13,701 nucleotides of DNA from the NCBI GenBank assembly GCA_946886855.1, contig CAMPJJ010000126.1:1-13701 (forward strand), in the 5' to 3' direction. Origin of the DNA: an uncultured Roseateles sp. GTDB taxonomy: Bacteria; Pseudomonadota; Gammaproteobacteria; Burkholderiales; Burkholderiaceae. The notes under the pieces are model-generated. The model did no database searches. It saw only the letters and a list, made by a program, of their open reading frames with translations, and had not been told where the DNA came from. Of this stretch, positions 1-5,964 are shown piece after piece (positions within the stretch are counted from its first letter, which is position 1; each line of letters begins with the position of its first letter). A program made the translations under genes and the position numbers.

Positions 1-743
1 GTCCCACCGGGCGCGCCCTGCCCCGGCTGCGTCAGACCGCTGCACAGGCCGTAGCCGTTGTCCTTGAGCCCGCGCAGCAGGCTGCGGGCGAAGAGTGCCA
101 GCACCGTGCCGACCACCGCGCCCGTCACCAGCGCGACGATCGCCGCCAACCCGGCGACCGCGGCCAAGGTCTGCCAGGGTCCGGTCCCGGCGTCCGGCGT
201 GAGCAGGCGGACATAGGGCACGAGCAGCGCCGCACCCACACCCGCGACCGCCAACGCGGCCAGACCATGCATCGCCACCATGCCGCCGATGACCGACGCC
301 GCCGCCGCGCCCGCGGGCTTGCCGAGCGCCCGCGTCAGCACCTCGAAGTGCCGGCGCAACGCGGGGACCGGCTGGAAGAGCGTGAACAGCCGGTGGCGAT
401 CGGGGCCAGGTCTTGCGCCCGGGGTCTCCGCACCGAGTTCCTCCGGCAGGCGGGCCAGCCGATCGAAGGCGCCGACATGACCGCGCTGGCGGCCGAGCTC
501 CGCCGCGGCGCTGGCGCCGGCCGCGATCGCGCCCGCCGAGGTGCCGCCGATGTTCTTGAACCGGTATCGCTCGGACAGCCCGGCCACCAGCCGCGGGTAG
601 ATCACGCCGCTGGTGACGCCGCCCTTCATGACCAGGTCGCAATGACTGACCCCGCCCGCCTCCGTCCCCGCTTCCGTCCCCGCTTCCGGTCTGGGCCCGG
701 TGCCGGGGCCTGCCTCTGACTGCCGCATGTCGTCGCTCTCCAT
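1..743 (-). CDS. Patatin-like phospholipase family protein, N-terminal part (C-terminus off the left edge)
   Basis: This is an open minus-strand frame with no stop before the window edge; 247 codons are visible. A low-complexity Glu-Ala-Gly-Thr leader (residues 20-30) is followed by DLVMKGGVTSGVIYP (36-50), a glycine-rich stretch fitting the patatin oxyanion hole. The nucleophile elbow GTSAG (67-71, GxSxG) places the catalytic serine at 69. The Asp of the Ser-Asp dyad would lie off the edge. Two alanine-rich hydrophobic segments (about 144-176 and 190-218) look like membrane helices inserted after the nucleophile, which suggests a membrane-attached lipid acyl hydrolase. The substrate is unknown. 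The start is ATG at 743; a second ATG five codons in (728) is possible, and neither has a strong ribosome site. The gene lies 36 bp downstream of modC on the same strand and could be read through from it, with no evident functional link. Family call is firm; full domain layout cannot be seen. Confidence 0.88.
   Translation of the reverse strand, partial: MESDDMRQSEAGPGTGPRPEAGTEAGTEAGGVSHCDLVMKGGVTSGVIYPRLVAGLSERYRFKNIGGTSAGAIAAGASAAAELGRQRGHVGAFDRLARLPEELGAETPGARPGPDRHRLFTLFQPVPALRRHFEVLTRALGKPAGAAAASVIGGMVAMHGLAALAVAGVGAALLVPYVRLLTPDAGTGPWQTLAAVAGLAAIVALVTGAVVGTVLALFARSLLRGLKDNGYGLCSGLTQPGQGAPGG
662..685. repeat. Two perfect tandem copies of a 12-bp unit in the patatin gene
   Basis: CCGTCCCCGCTT occurs twice in direct succession (662-673 and 674-685), with partial copies on both sides. 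On the minus strand it encodes the Glu-Ala-Gly-Thr repeat near the N-terminus of the patatin-like protein. The unit is a multiple of three, so a change in copy number would keep the frame. It probably forms a flexible linker ahead of the catalytic domain. Confidence 0.8.
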
Positions 744-779
744 GACGCCTGATTCTCAGGGGCCCGGCGACAACCGTTG

Positions 780-1463
780 TCAGGATCCTCCGGACTCGAT
801 ACCGCGGACGACACCGTCGCGCAGCATCACGCGGCGGTCCCCGAAGCGGGCCAGGTCCTCGGGGTCGTGCGTGATCATCAGCATCGGCACGCCGACGCGC
901 TCGAGCAAGGTGTCGAGCTCCGCGCGCATGCGGCCGCGCAGCTCCGGATCGAGCGCGGAGAACGGCTCGTCGAGCAGCAGCGCGCGCGGCCCGTTCACCA
1001 GCGCGCGGGCCAGCGCGGTGCGCTGGCGCTGGCCGCCGGACAGCTGGTCCGGCCGCTGCTGCGCGACGCGCTCCAGCTCGAAGGCCTGGATCCAGCGGTC
1101 AACCGCCTCGCCCCCCTCGTGGCGCGAGGGATTGCGCCAGCCGCGCTTCAGCGCAAAGGCGATGTTCTGCCGCACCGTCAGCCGCGGGAACAGCGCGTAG
1201 TCCTGGAACAGGTAGCCCAGCCGCCGCTCGCGCGCCGGCACGTCGATGCGCGACGCGCTGTCGAAGACCGGATGGCCGTCGATGGAGATCGTGCCGTCGT
1301 CGGGCTTCAACAGGCCCGCGACGGCCTGCAGCGTCAGGCTCTTGCCGGCGCCCGACGGCCCGTAGATCACCGTCCGCCGCGCGTCGGTGCTGAAGCTGAC
1401 GTCGAGCTCGAAGCGACGGCCGCCGCCCTGGACGTGCTTGCGGATGCGGACCTCGAAGCTCAT
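780..1463 (-). CDS. modC: Molybdate ABC transporter ATP-binding protein ModC, short form
   Basis: This 227-residue ABC ATPase would power molybdate import with ModB and ModA at the inner membrane. All nucleotide-binding motifs are visible: Walker A GPSGAGKS (35-42), Q-loop Gln87, signature LSGGQRQ (141-147), Walker B LLLDEP (162-167), D-loop SALD (169-172) and H-loop His199. The protein ends about 25 residues after the H-loop. Well-studied ModC proteins are about 350 residues and carry a C-terminal Mop/TOBE oxyanion-binding domain, which is absent here. The stop at 780-782 is clean and the next gene follows at once, so this looks like a natural short form rather than a fresh truncation. The ATG overlaps the modB stop by 4 bp, indicating translational coupling. 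The mod assignment rests mainly on the modAB neighbours. Confidence 0.93.
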   Translation of the reverse strand: MSFEVRIRKHVQGGGRRFELDVSFSTDARRTVIYGPSGAGKSLTLQAVAGLLKPDDGTISIDGHPVFDSASRIDVPARERRLGYLFQDYALFPRLTVRQNIAFALKRGWRNPSRHEGGEAVDRWIQAFELERVAQQRPDQLSGGQRQRTALARALVNGPRALLLDEPFSALDPELRGRMRAELDTLLERVGVPMLMITHDPEDLARFGDRRVMLRDGVVRGIESGGS

Positions 1464-2128
1464 GCGGCGCTCCTCGGGCCGGCCAGCCGGCCGGCGGCCA
1501 GCAGCACCACGATGCAGGTCAGCGACACGATCAGCACCAGCAGGTTGGCGGTGTCGTCCTGGCCCGCCTGCACCGCCTCGTAGACGGCCACCGACAGCGT
1601 CTGCGTCTTGCCCGGGATGCTGCCGGCGACCATCAGCGTCGCGCCGAACTCGCCCAGCGCGCGGGCGAAGGCCAGCAGCACGCCGGCCAGCACGCCGCGC
1701 CAGGCCATCGGCAGGGTCACGCGGAAGAACAGCGCCCCTTCGCCGAGGCCCAGCACCCGCCCGGCGCGCTCCAGCTGCGGATCCACGCCCTCGAACGCGG
1801 CCCGCGCCGACTTCATGACGAGCGGGAAGGCGACGATGGTCGCCGCGATCACCGCGCCCTGCCAGGTGAAGATCAGGTGGATGCCGAAGGTGTCCCAGAG
1901 CCAGGCCCCGAGCCAGCCGCGCTTGCCGATGACGACCAGCAGGTAGTAGCCGAGCACTGTCGGCGGCAGCACCATCGGCAGCGTCAGCACGGCGTCCAGC
2001 AGCTCCCGCCCGGGGAAACGCAGGCGCGCGAGCGCGAAACCGGCCGCGACGCCGAGCACCAGGTTGAGCGCCGTCGCCCAGCCGGCGACTTTCAGTGAGA
2101 GCGCGAGCGCGATCCAGGCGGATTCCAC
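1460..2128 (-). CDS. modB: Molybdate ABC transporter permease ModB
   Basis: This 222-residue inner-membrane protein has several hydrophobic helices and the binding-protein-dependent permease (EAA) loop at about 119-140 (ERAGRVLGLGEGALFFRVTLP). That loop docks on the ModC ATPase. The region from about 50 to 60 (LPMVLPPTVLG) is typical of molybdate and sulfate permeases. The length is normal for ModB. The start is GTG (2126-2128), with GAGGAG (2140-2145) 11 nt upstream; I see no better ATG in frame. The gene begins 37 bp after the modA stop and overlaps modC by 4 bp, so modABC is probably one transcript. The substrate could in principle be tungstate, but the ModE-type regulator next door favours molybdate. 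Confidence 0.95.
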   Translation of the reverse strand: MESAWIALALSLKVAGWATALNLVLGVAAGFALARLRFPGRELLDAVLTLPMVLPPTVLGYYLLVVIGKRGWLGAWLWDTFGIHLIFTWQGAVIAATIVAFPLVMKSARAAFEGVDPQLERAGRVLGLGEGALFFRVTLPMAWRGVLAGVLLAFARALGEFGATLMVAGSIPGKTQTLSVAVYEAVQAGQDDTANLLVLIVSLTCIVVLLAAGRLAGPRSAA

Positions 2129-2165
2129 GGGGGATGGCGCTCCTCGGCCAGACGTCGTCGGACGA

Positions 2166-2936
2166 TCAGGGCTTCTGGAAGCCGTACCGGGCGAGCACCG
2201 CCTGGCCGGCGGCCGAGGCGACGAAGTCCAGGAACTGCTTGCCGCCGTCGACGTTCGAGCCGCCGTTGGTGACGGCGATCGGGTAGGCGATCGGCGTCCC
2301 GGTCGGCACGCTGAACAGGATGCGGACCTTGTCCTTCAGCACGAAGGCGTCGGTCGCGTACACGAAGCCGGCCTCGGTCTCGCCGCGCGAGACGTAGTCC
2401 AGCGCCTGGCGCACGTTCTGCGCGTAGACCGCCTTGGGCTCAAGGGCCGTCCACAGCCTGGCCTTCTCCAGCGCGCCCTTGGCATAACGGCCGGCAGGCA
2501 CGCCCTCGGGCTTGCCGATGGCGATGCGCTTCACGATCGGCTGCTGCAGGTCCGCCAGCGACTTCAGCGCCACGCCGTGCTCGGCCGGCGTGATGACGAC
2601 CAGCGCGTTGGAGACGAAGTTGCGTCGCGTGCCGTCGACCAGCAGCTTCTGCTGCTGGGCCTTGTCCATCGTTTCCTGGTCGGCCGAGGCGAACACGTCG
2701 ACGGGCGCGCCCTTGGCGATCTGGGCGAGCAGCGCGTCGGATGCAGCGAAGTTCAACTGGACCTTGGTCCCCGGATGTGCCGCCTCGAAGGCCGGCGCCA
2801 GTTCCTTGAACGCGTTGGTCAGGCTGGCGGCGGCGGAGACGGTCACCTCCGCGGCCTGCGCGAGGCCGGCGGCCATCAACGCGAGGGTCAGCACGGCCGC
2901 GCGACGGGCGATCTGGACGGGGCGAATCGAGCGCAT
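2166..2936 (-). CDS. modA: Molybdate ABC transporter periplasmic binding protein ModA
   Basis: This is a secreted 256-residue oxyanion-binding protein that delivers molybdate to ModBC. The signal peptide has a basic start (MRSIRPVQIARR), a hydrophobic core (about 13-23) and likely cleavage after the Ala-rich AQAA (26-29). The mature protein opens with VTVSAAASLTNAF (31-43), the characteristic ModA ligand loop with serines, followed by NFAASDALLAQI (62-73) and GAPVDVFASAD (76-86). Length and motifs match the family. ATG at 2936 is chosen because AAGGA lies 7 nt upstream; the frame stays open further upstream to a TTG, but that would place non-signal residues before the signal peptide and start inside the candidate operator. 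Its 5' region holds the palindrome at 2981-3002, so expression is likely repressed by ModE when molybdate is plentiful. Confidence 0.95.
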   Translation of the reverse strand: MRSIRPVQIARRAAVLTLALMAAGLAQAAEVTVSAAASLTNAFKELAPAFEAAHPGTKVQLNFAASDALLAQIAKGAPVDVFASADQETMDKAQQQKLLVDGTRRNFVSNALVVITPAEHGVALKSLADLQQPIVKRIAIGKPEGVPAGRYAKGALEKARLWTALEPKAVYAQNVRQALDYVSRGETEAGFVYATDAFVLKDKVRILFSVPTGTPIAYPIAVTNGGSNVDGGKQFLDFVASAAGQAVLARYGFQKP

Positions 2937-2980
2937 GGCGAGTCCTTCGACGGGCGGACACAGAGGAGGAGAGGAGGCTC

Positions 2981-3002
2981 GCAATATATCCCAGGATATT
3001 GC
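2981..3002. promoter_or_regulatory. Candidate ModE operator overlapping the modA promoter
   Basis: GCAATAT (2981-2987) and ATATTGC (2996-3002) are perfect inverted repeats with an 8-bp spacer, forming an AT-rich island in very GC-rich DNA. The known E. coli ModE site is also an AT-rich TATA-containing inverted repeat in front of modA, and a ModE-like gene is encoded just upstream. On the minus strand the element contains TATATT, a plausible -10 hexamer; no convincing -35 is visible. The palindrome ends 44 bp before the modA ATG. The inverted repeat is seen directly; assignment to ModE is inferred from position and composition. Confidence 0.6.
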
Positions 3003-3071
3003 GCGAACGACGCTGGAACGATGGCCGCCTCGCTTTGCGCACGGCCAGGGCCCGAGGATCTCGGTGCTTCG

Positions 3072-3157
3072 ACGCCGGCGGCGCCGGTGCCCCTTGGAGC
3101 GAATTCCGAGCGGCGAGGAGGAGATTGAGCGGAAAGGGGCACCGGCGCTGCCGGCGT
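3072..3157. repeat. Large inverted repeat (24-bp arms) between modE and modA; possible terminator or attenuator
   Basis: The left arm 3072-3095 is complementary to the right arm 3134-3157 at 23 of 24 positions. The one exception, 3080/3149, is a G.U wobble in a plus-strand RNA and a C/A mismatch in a minus-strand RNA. The loop is 38 nt. In the direction of modE-modA transcription the stem begins 12 nt after the modE stop codon, where a terminator would be expected, but no U-run follows on either strand, so it is not a classical intrinsic terminator. It may halt or slow transcription, protect the modE 3' end, or attenuate read-through into modA. Confidence 0.7.
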
Positions 3158-3168
3158 GCGCGCCGATC

Positions 3169-3558
3169 TCAGGACGCGAGCAGTTTCAGCAGCTGCTTGA
3201 TGTCCGACTTGCAAGCTGCGAGCGCGGTGTCTTCGATCTGACGATAAAGCGAGATCAACGCCCGTCCGGAGTCGGTGAGTACGCTGCCGCCGCCCTTGGC
3301 GCCGCCGGCGGCGGTGGTCACGGCGGGTTCCTTCAACGCCTTGTTGGTTTCATCGATGAGGAGCCAGGCGCGGCGATAGGACATGTCGAGCGATTTGGCT
3401 GCCGCGGTGATGGAGCCGGTGTCGTCCAGCGCCTCCAGCAGCGCGATCTTGCCCGGTCCGATGGCGATGACCTCGCCGACGGTGACGCGCATGCGGAGCT
3501 TGAGCGTCGGCTTGAGCGCGGAAGGGGCGGGAGTCGTGCGGGCAACCATGGGTCGCAT
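3169..3558 (-). CDS. modE: ModE-family molybdate-responsive transcriptional regulator, DNA-binding domain only
   Basis: This is a winged helix-turn-helix repressor related to the N-terminal domain of ModE. The LysR-like HTH spans about residues 34-73 (GPGKIALLEALDDTGSITAA, then AKSLDMSYRRAW), with a wing at about 80-101 (GGAKGGGSVLTDSGRAL). The MSYRRAW recognition-helix region is typical of ModE. At 129 residues it is about half the length of E. coli ModE and has no Mop/TOBE molybdate-binding domains; single-domain ModE relatives are known. The start is uncertain: ATG at 3558 has a weak GGGTG just upstream, and ATG at 3549 is also possible. It lies on the same strand as modABC, whereas in E. 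coli modE is divergent from them. The likely target is the palindrome before modA. How it senses molybdate without Mop domains is not evident here. Confidence 0.88.
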   Translation of the reverse strand: MRPMVARTTPAPSALKPTLKLRMRVTVGEVIAIGPGKIALLEALDDTGSITAAAKSLDMSYRRAWLLIDETNKALKEPAVTTAAGGAKGGGSVLTDSGRALISLYRQIEDTALAACKSDIKQLLKLLAS

Positions 3559-3599
3559 TACACCCGAAGCCGCCCGATGCCACCCGACGCCGCCGTCCC

Positions 3600-5729
3600 T
3601 CAATCCGCCAGACGCCAGCAACCGCGCCCGGCCGCCTTGGCCGCATAGAGCGCGTCGTCCGCGCGGCCCAGCAGCGCCACGTCGTCCTCCGCCCCGCCGT
3701 CATGACAGGCGATCCCGATGCTGGTCGACATCCGCAACGCCTGACCTTGCAAGGTCAGCGGCGCCTGCACCACATCGAGCACCTTCTGGGCCACGAGCGT
3801 CGCCTCCTGCGGCGTGTTCAGGTTCTCGAGGATCAGCACGAACTCGTCGCCGGCCAGCCGGCAGAGCTGGTCGGTCTCGCGGAGCGTCCCGCGCACCCGG
3901 TCGGCGAAGGCCCGCAACACCACGTCCCCGGCCGCATGCCCCAGCGAATCGTTGATCTGCTTGAAGTGGTCCAGGTCCATGAACATCAACGCCATGGTCC
4001 GCTGGACGCGCCGCGTGCGGGCGATCGATTCGGACAGGCGGGACTCGAACTGGCGCCGGTTCGGCAACCCGGTCAGCGGGTCGACGCGGCTGAGCTGGTC
4101 CAGCTCCCGCTCCACCTGCTTGAACGGCGTGATGTCGGTCGCCAGCGTGTAGACGCCGGCCACGCTGCCGTCGGGGCGCAGGTCGGGCACGTACTCGGCG
4201 AGCATGTCGCGTGCCACGCCGTTGCTCTCCGAGCGCGTCTCGAAACGCTGACGCACGCCCGCCAGCGCCGCCTTCAGGAAAGGCTCCCGCTGCGCATACA
4301 GCACCGGCCCCACCACCTCCAGCAAGGTGCGGCCCAGCGCGTTTTCCATCTCCGTGCCCATCCAGGTCCGGAAGGTCGCGTTGAGGAAGCGCAGACGCTC
4401 CTCCGCGTCGATGTAGGAGATCAGCACCGGCAGGTTGTCCGCGATCGTGTGCAGCCGGCGCTCGCTGGCCTCCTGGCGCACCAGCGCCTCGTGCAGCTCC
4501 AGCGTGCGCGCTTGCACGCGCAGTTCCAGCGACGCGTTGAGTTCCGCCAGCGAGCGGTCCTGCTCGGCCTGCCGGTGGGCCAGGTCGGTCAGCGCGTGAG
4601 ACAGCATCGCCGCCTCGCGATAGCCGCCGACGGAGGGGAGCGCGTCCTCGCTCAGGTGACGCCGCTGCGCGATCGCGTCGGCCAGCTCGTTCAGCGGGCG
4701 GCTCATGCGCCGCGCCAGCCACCAGCTCAGCGGCACCGCCGCCGCCAGCAGCAGGATCGCGCTGAGTGCGATCTGGCGGCGCAGGCCGTAATAGTCCGCC
4801 AGCGCCACCGCCACCGGCTGCCGCACCAGCACCGTCCAGCCGAGACCGGGATACGGACCGTAACCCTGGCTCGGCACGCTGACGGCGAAGTACTCGACGC
4901 CGTCGACCTCGTGATGCCGCAGGCCCTGACCGTTCTCGTCGCCGATCGGCATCGGCTTGCCTTCCCGGTCCGAGGGTCCCAGGATCACCACGCCGTCCTT
5001 GCCCAGCACGAGCGCGTCCGCCTGGTGGGACGACATCGTCGCGTCGATCAGCTCGCTCTTGATCTGGCGCGCCCAGCCCCAGCTCAGGTGCACGCCGAAG
5101 ACCCCCTGCAACTGGCCGCGCTGGTCGAGCAGCGGGATCGCGAAGTCGACGAAACGCCAGGGTTCGTTCTGGCGCGGCAGCAGCTTTTCCAGCAGCAGCG
5201 CCGCGTGCACGTCCCCGACGAAGGGCTGCCCGCCCTTCGCGCCCTGCCACCACGGACGCTTGGAGACGTCGACGCCGTCCAGCAAGCCGCCGGCCGAGGC
5301 CAGCACCCGGCCCTGCCCGTCCGTCACGCCCAGCCAGGCGAAATGGTCGAAGCCGACCTGCACCTGGTCCAGCGCGCGGCGCATCGCCTCGGGGTCGTCG
5401 AAGCGCCGGAAGGGCTCCAGCTGGGCCAGCACCCGGACTTCCTTGAACTGCTGGGCCATGCCGCGGTCCAGCGCGTCGCGGAAATCGACCGCGACCTGGC
5501 GCAGCGACCCGACCGCGCGGCGTTCGGCATGGGCGCGGGCGAAGTTCTCGATCAGCAGGGCGGAGGTCAGCAGCGCGACCGCCACGGCCGCCAGGACCAT
5601 CATGGTCAGCCAGCGTCCGAGGGAGGCGCGCGAGCCGCGCGGCGGGAGGAAACCGTCGGCGCTCTCGCCCGGTCCGGGAGGACTGCCGGGCGTGGGAGGG
5701 GACGGCAGGACCTGGGCGTTGTCGTGCAT
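3600..5729 (-). CDS. Membrane-bound diguanylate cyclase with dCACHE, HAMP, PAS and GGDEF domains
   Basis: This 709-residue signalling enzyme is predicted to make cyclic di-GMP from two GTP. Domains in order: TM1 (about 39-60); a periplasmic dCACHE-like sensor (about 62-316); TM2 (about 319-339); HAMP (about 340-390); a short coiled coil (about 389-426); PAS (about 424-539); GGDEF (549-709). The GGDEF domain has DPLTGLPNRR (550-559), the metal-site region MDLDHFKQIND (584-594) and the active loop AGDEF (626-630). AGDEF is a variant usually compatible with activity. RETD (617-620) lies five residues before it, matching the RxxD inhibitory site for product feedback. No EAL domain follows. The frame stays open upstream to 5966, but that extension is proline/arginine-rich and would overlap the divergent gene. 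ATG 5729 is therefore preferred, although its ribosome site is weak. The sensor's ligand is unknown. Confidence 0.92.
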   Translation of the reverse strand: MHDNAQVLPSPPTPGSPPGPGESADGFLPPRGSRASLGRWLTMMVLAAVAVALLTSALLIENFARAHAERRAVGSLRQVAVDFRDALDRGMAQQFKEVRVLAQLEPFRRFDDPEAMRRALDQVQVGFDHFAWLGVTDGQGRVLASAGGLLDGVDVSKRPWWQGAKGGQPFVGDVHAALLLEKLLPRQNEPWRFVDFAIPLLDQRGQLQGVFGVHLSWGWARQIKSELIDATMSSHQADALVLGKDGVVILGPSDREGKPMPIGDENGQGLRHHEVDGVEYFAVSVPSQGYGPYPGLGWTVLVRQPVAVALADYYGLRRQIALSAILLLAAAVPLSWWLARRMSRPLNELADAIAQRRHLSEDALPSVGGYREAAMLSHALTDLAHRQAEQDRSLAELNASLELRVQARTLELHEALVRQEASERRLHTIADNLPVLISYIDAEERLRFLNATFRTWMGTEMENALGRTLLEVVGPVLYAQREPFLKAALAGVRQRFETRSESNGVARDMLAEYVPDLRPDGSVAGVYTLATDITPFKQVERELDQLSRVDPLTGLPNRRQFESRLSESIARTRRVQRTMALMFMDLDHFKQINDSLGHAAGDVVLRAFADRVRGTLRETDQLCRLAGDEFVLILENLNTPQEATLVAQKVLDVVQAPLTLQGQALRMSTSIGIACHDGGAEDDVALLGRADDALYAAKAAGRGCWRLAD

Positions 5730-5774
5730 CACCGCAGTTGTAGCGAGAGCGGGCGCAAGCCGCAACGCGGGATA

Positions 5775-5788
5775 GTGCCACTGCACCA
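5775..5788 (+). promoter_or_regulatory. Candidate distal enhancer site for a sigma-54 activator
   Basis: GTGC-CACT-GCACCA has the form GTGC-N4-GCACCA and recurs exactly 62 bp downstream. Its centre is near -144 from the predicted sigma-54 start. Read as an NtrC site, TGCACCAGCGGCGGGCA (5782-5798) matches the symmetrical consensus TGCACCA-N3-TGGTGCA at 11 of 14 fixed positions. The repeat is seen directly; its function and the identity of the activator are inferred. Confidence 0.45.
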
Positions 5789-5836
5789 GCGGCGGGCAAA
5801 GCCCGACCCTGTCCGGGCACCGTCGCGGGGCGGGCT

Positions 5837-5850
5837 GTGCAGGCGCACCA
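5837..5850 (+). promoter_or_regulatory. Candidate proximal enhancer site for a sigma-54 activator
   Basis: GTGC-AGGC-GCACCA is the second copy of the GTGC-N4-GCACCA element, centred near -82 from the predicted start. As an NtrC site (5844-5860) it matches only 9 of 14 consensus positions, so it would be the weaker of the pair. The 62-bp offset between copies puts them on the same face of the helix. Confidence 0.42.
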
Positions 5851-5897
5851 AAAGCGATCAAGCTGGCGGCCTTGCCGGCCCGTCCGCCGGACGGGGG

Positions 5898-5915
5898 TGG
5901 GCACGGCGCTTGCAA
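5898..5915 (+). promoter_or_regulatory. Sigma-54 (RpoN) type -24/-12 promoter for the Anbu operon
   Basis: TGGGCACGGCGCTTGCAA contains GGCACG-N4-TTGCA. The invariant GG (5900-5901) and GC (5912-5913) are separated by exactly 10 bp, as sigma-54 promoters require. The main departure from TGGCACG-N4-TTGCW is G instead of T just before the GG. The predicted start is near 5925, giving a leader of about 40 nt before the ATG at 5965. Direction and position suit the ATP-grasp gene, and two candidate activator sites lie upstream. Not experimentally supported. Confidence 0.7.
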
Positions 5916-5964
5916 CCGGCCCCTTCTGACCGCCACCCGGAGGCGGTCCGTCCCTGGAGACCTC

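Noticed and set aside
2937..2984. Upstream TTG start for ModA
   Set aside because: It would add non-signal residues before the signal peptide and begin inside the palindrome; ATG 2936 has AAGGA at proper spacing.
5761..5787. TGGCAC followed by TTGC on the minus strand as a second sigma-54 promoter for the cyclase
   Set aside because: The GG-to-GC distance is 14 bp, not the required 10.
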